From Lachnospiraceae bacterium (GTDB taxonomy: Bacteria > Bacillota > Clostridia > Lachnospirales > Lachnospiraceae), in assembly GCA_014804495.1 (NCBI GenBank), contig JAAUZS010000029.1, positions 1-5,143 of the forward strand: a DNA stretch of 5,143 nucleotides. Direction: 5' to 3'. Position numbers and translations under genes: made by a program. A model generated the notes under the pieces. It was given only the letters and a program-made list of their open reading frames with translations, made no database searches and had not been told where the DNA came from. This document shows, piece after piece, positions 5,022-5,143 of this stretch. Each line of letters begins with the position of its first letter. Position 1 is the first letter of the stretch.

Positions 5022-5143
5022 ATGAATATGAATATCATTTCTAAATACTTACAATATCTGCGTAAAAGCCACAATTACACGCAGGATGATTTAGCAAAAA
5101 GGTTAGGCATATCAAGGCAGGCAGTTTCAAAATGGGAGACAGG
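5022..5143 (+). CDS. XRE-family regulator, N-terminal part (3' end outside window)
   Basis: The reading frame from the ATG at 5022 encodes MNMNIISKYLQYLRKSHNYT and continues QDDLAKRLGISRQAVSKWETG to the window edge. This is a clear Cro/C1-type helix-turn-helix: Q-x-x-LAKRLGISRQAVSKWE matches helices 2 and 3, the recognition helix being SRQAVSKWE. The remainder, which would reveal any sensor domain, is not present. The best nearby ribosome site is AAAGGGG (5003-5009), about 12 nt before the ATG, which is rather long. The frame stays open upstream to 4800, with an in-phase GTG at 4935 placed 6 nt after AAGGAG, so a 29-residue longer form (MKNRFFTRKF...) is possible. The ATG at 5022 is preferred because the HTH domain normally begins within a few residues of the N-terminus. 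It is divergent from the XRE-GyrI gene. Confidence 0.85.
   Translation, partial: MNMNIISKYLQYLRKSHNYTQDDLAKRLGISRQAVSKWET

Noticed and set aside
5011..5025. ATG at 5011 as a start
   Set aside because: It is out of frame with the HTH and reaches TGA after four codons (MGIS).
1..5143. CRISPR array, tRNA, rRNA, transposase or integrase
   Set aside because: No regularly spaced repeats, cloverleaf-like segments or recombinase motifs were seen on either strand.

Overview
The window looks like an accessory stretch of a moderately AT-rich Gram-positive chromosome, most likely a gut Clostridia/Lachnospiraceae-type Firmicute. This is inferred from the purine-rich AAGGAGA/AAAGGA ribosome binding sites, promoters close to the sigma-A consensus with 17-nt spacers, the density of XRE-type regulators, and a cytoplasmic WNDMNEP-type GH31 alpha-glucosidase. 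No species can be assigned from the sequence alone.

Layout, left to right. Positions 2-220 (+) hold the last 72 codons of a small membrane protein that starts outside the window. A GC-rich hairpin at 249-269 separates it from a convergent block. Four complete genes follow on the minus strand. Read in the direction of transcription (right to left) they are: an XRE repressor with a C-terminal GyrI-like ligand-binding domain (4658-3921), a GNAT acetyltransferase (start best placed at 3888, stop at 3436), a NUDIX hydrolase (3178-2702), and a 751-residue GH31 alpha-glucosidase (2574-319). At the right edge a second XRE regulator runs divergently on the plus strand and is cut by the window end.

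Transcription units. The XRE-GyrI and GNAT genes are 32 nt apart and form a likely two-gene operon: a ligand-sensing regulator plus an N-acetyltransferase. The promoter of that operon is surrounded by three separate inverted repeats. The NUDIX gene has a near-consensus promoter whose -35 lies in a 7-6-7 inverted repeat; the other arm of the repeat forms the -35 of a possible divergent promoter. The GH31 gene has its own extended -10 promoter. The glucosidase and NUDIX enzyme are therefore probably expressed independently, and no sugar transporter is in view.

The gaps. 3179-3435 contains the divergent promoter/operator and a short open frame that may be a decayed gene. 4659-5021 is the most structured non-coding stretch: promoter and operator candidates on both strands, then two strong consecutive hairpins just before the right-hand XRE gene. 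Those hairpins lie inside a reading frame that is open and in phase with the XRE gene, so its true start is ambiguous.

Nothing here amounts to a recognisable novel defence or mobile system. The points most worth a second look are the hairpin pair and start-site ambiguity at 4933-5022, the operator-rich promoter at 4709-4813, and the shared-operator divergent promoters at 3223-3286.
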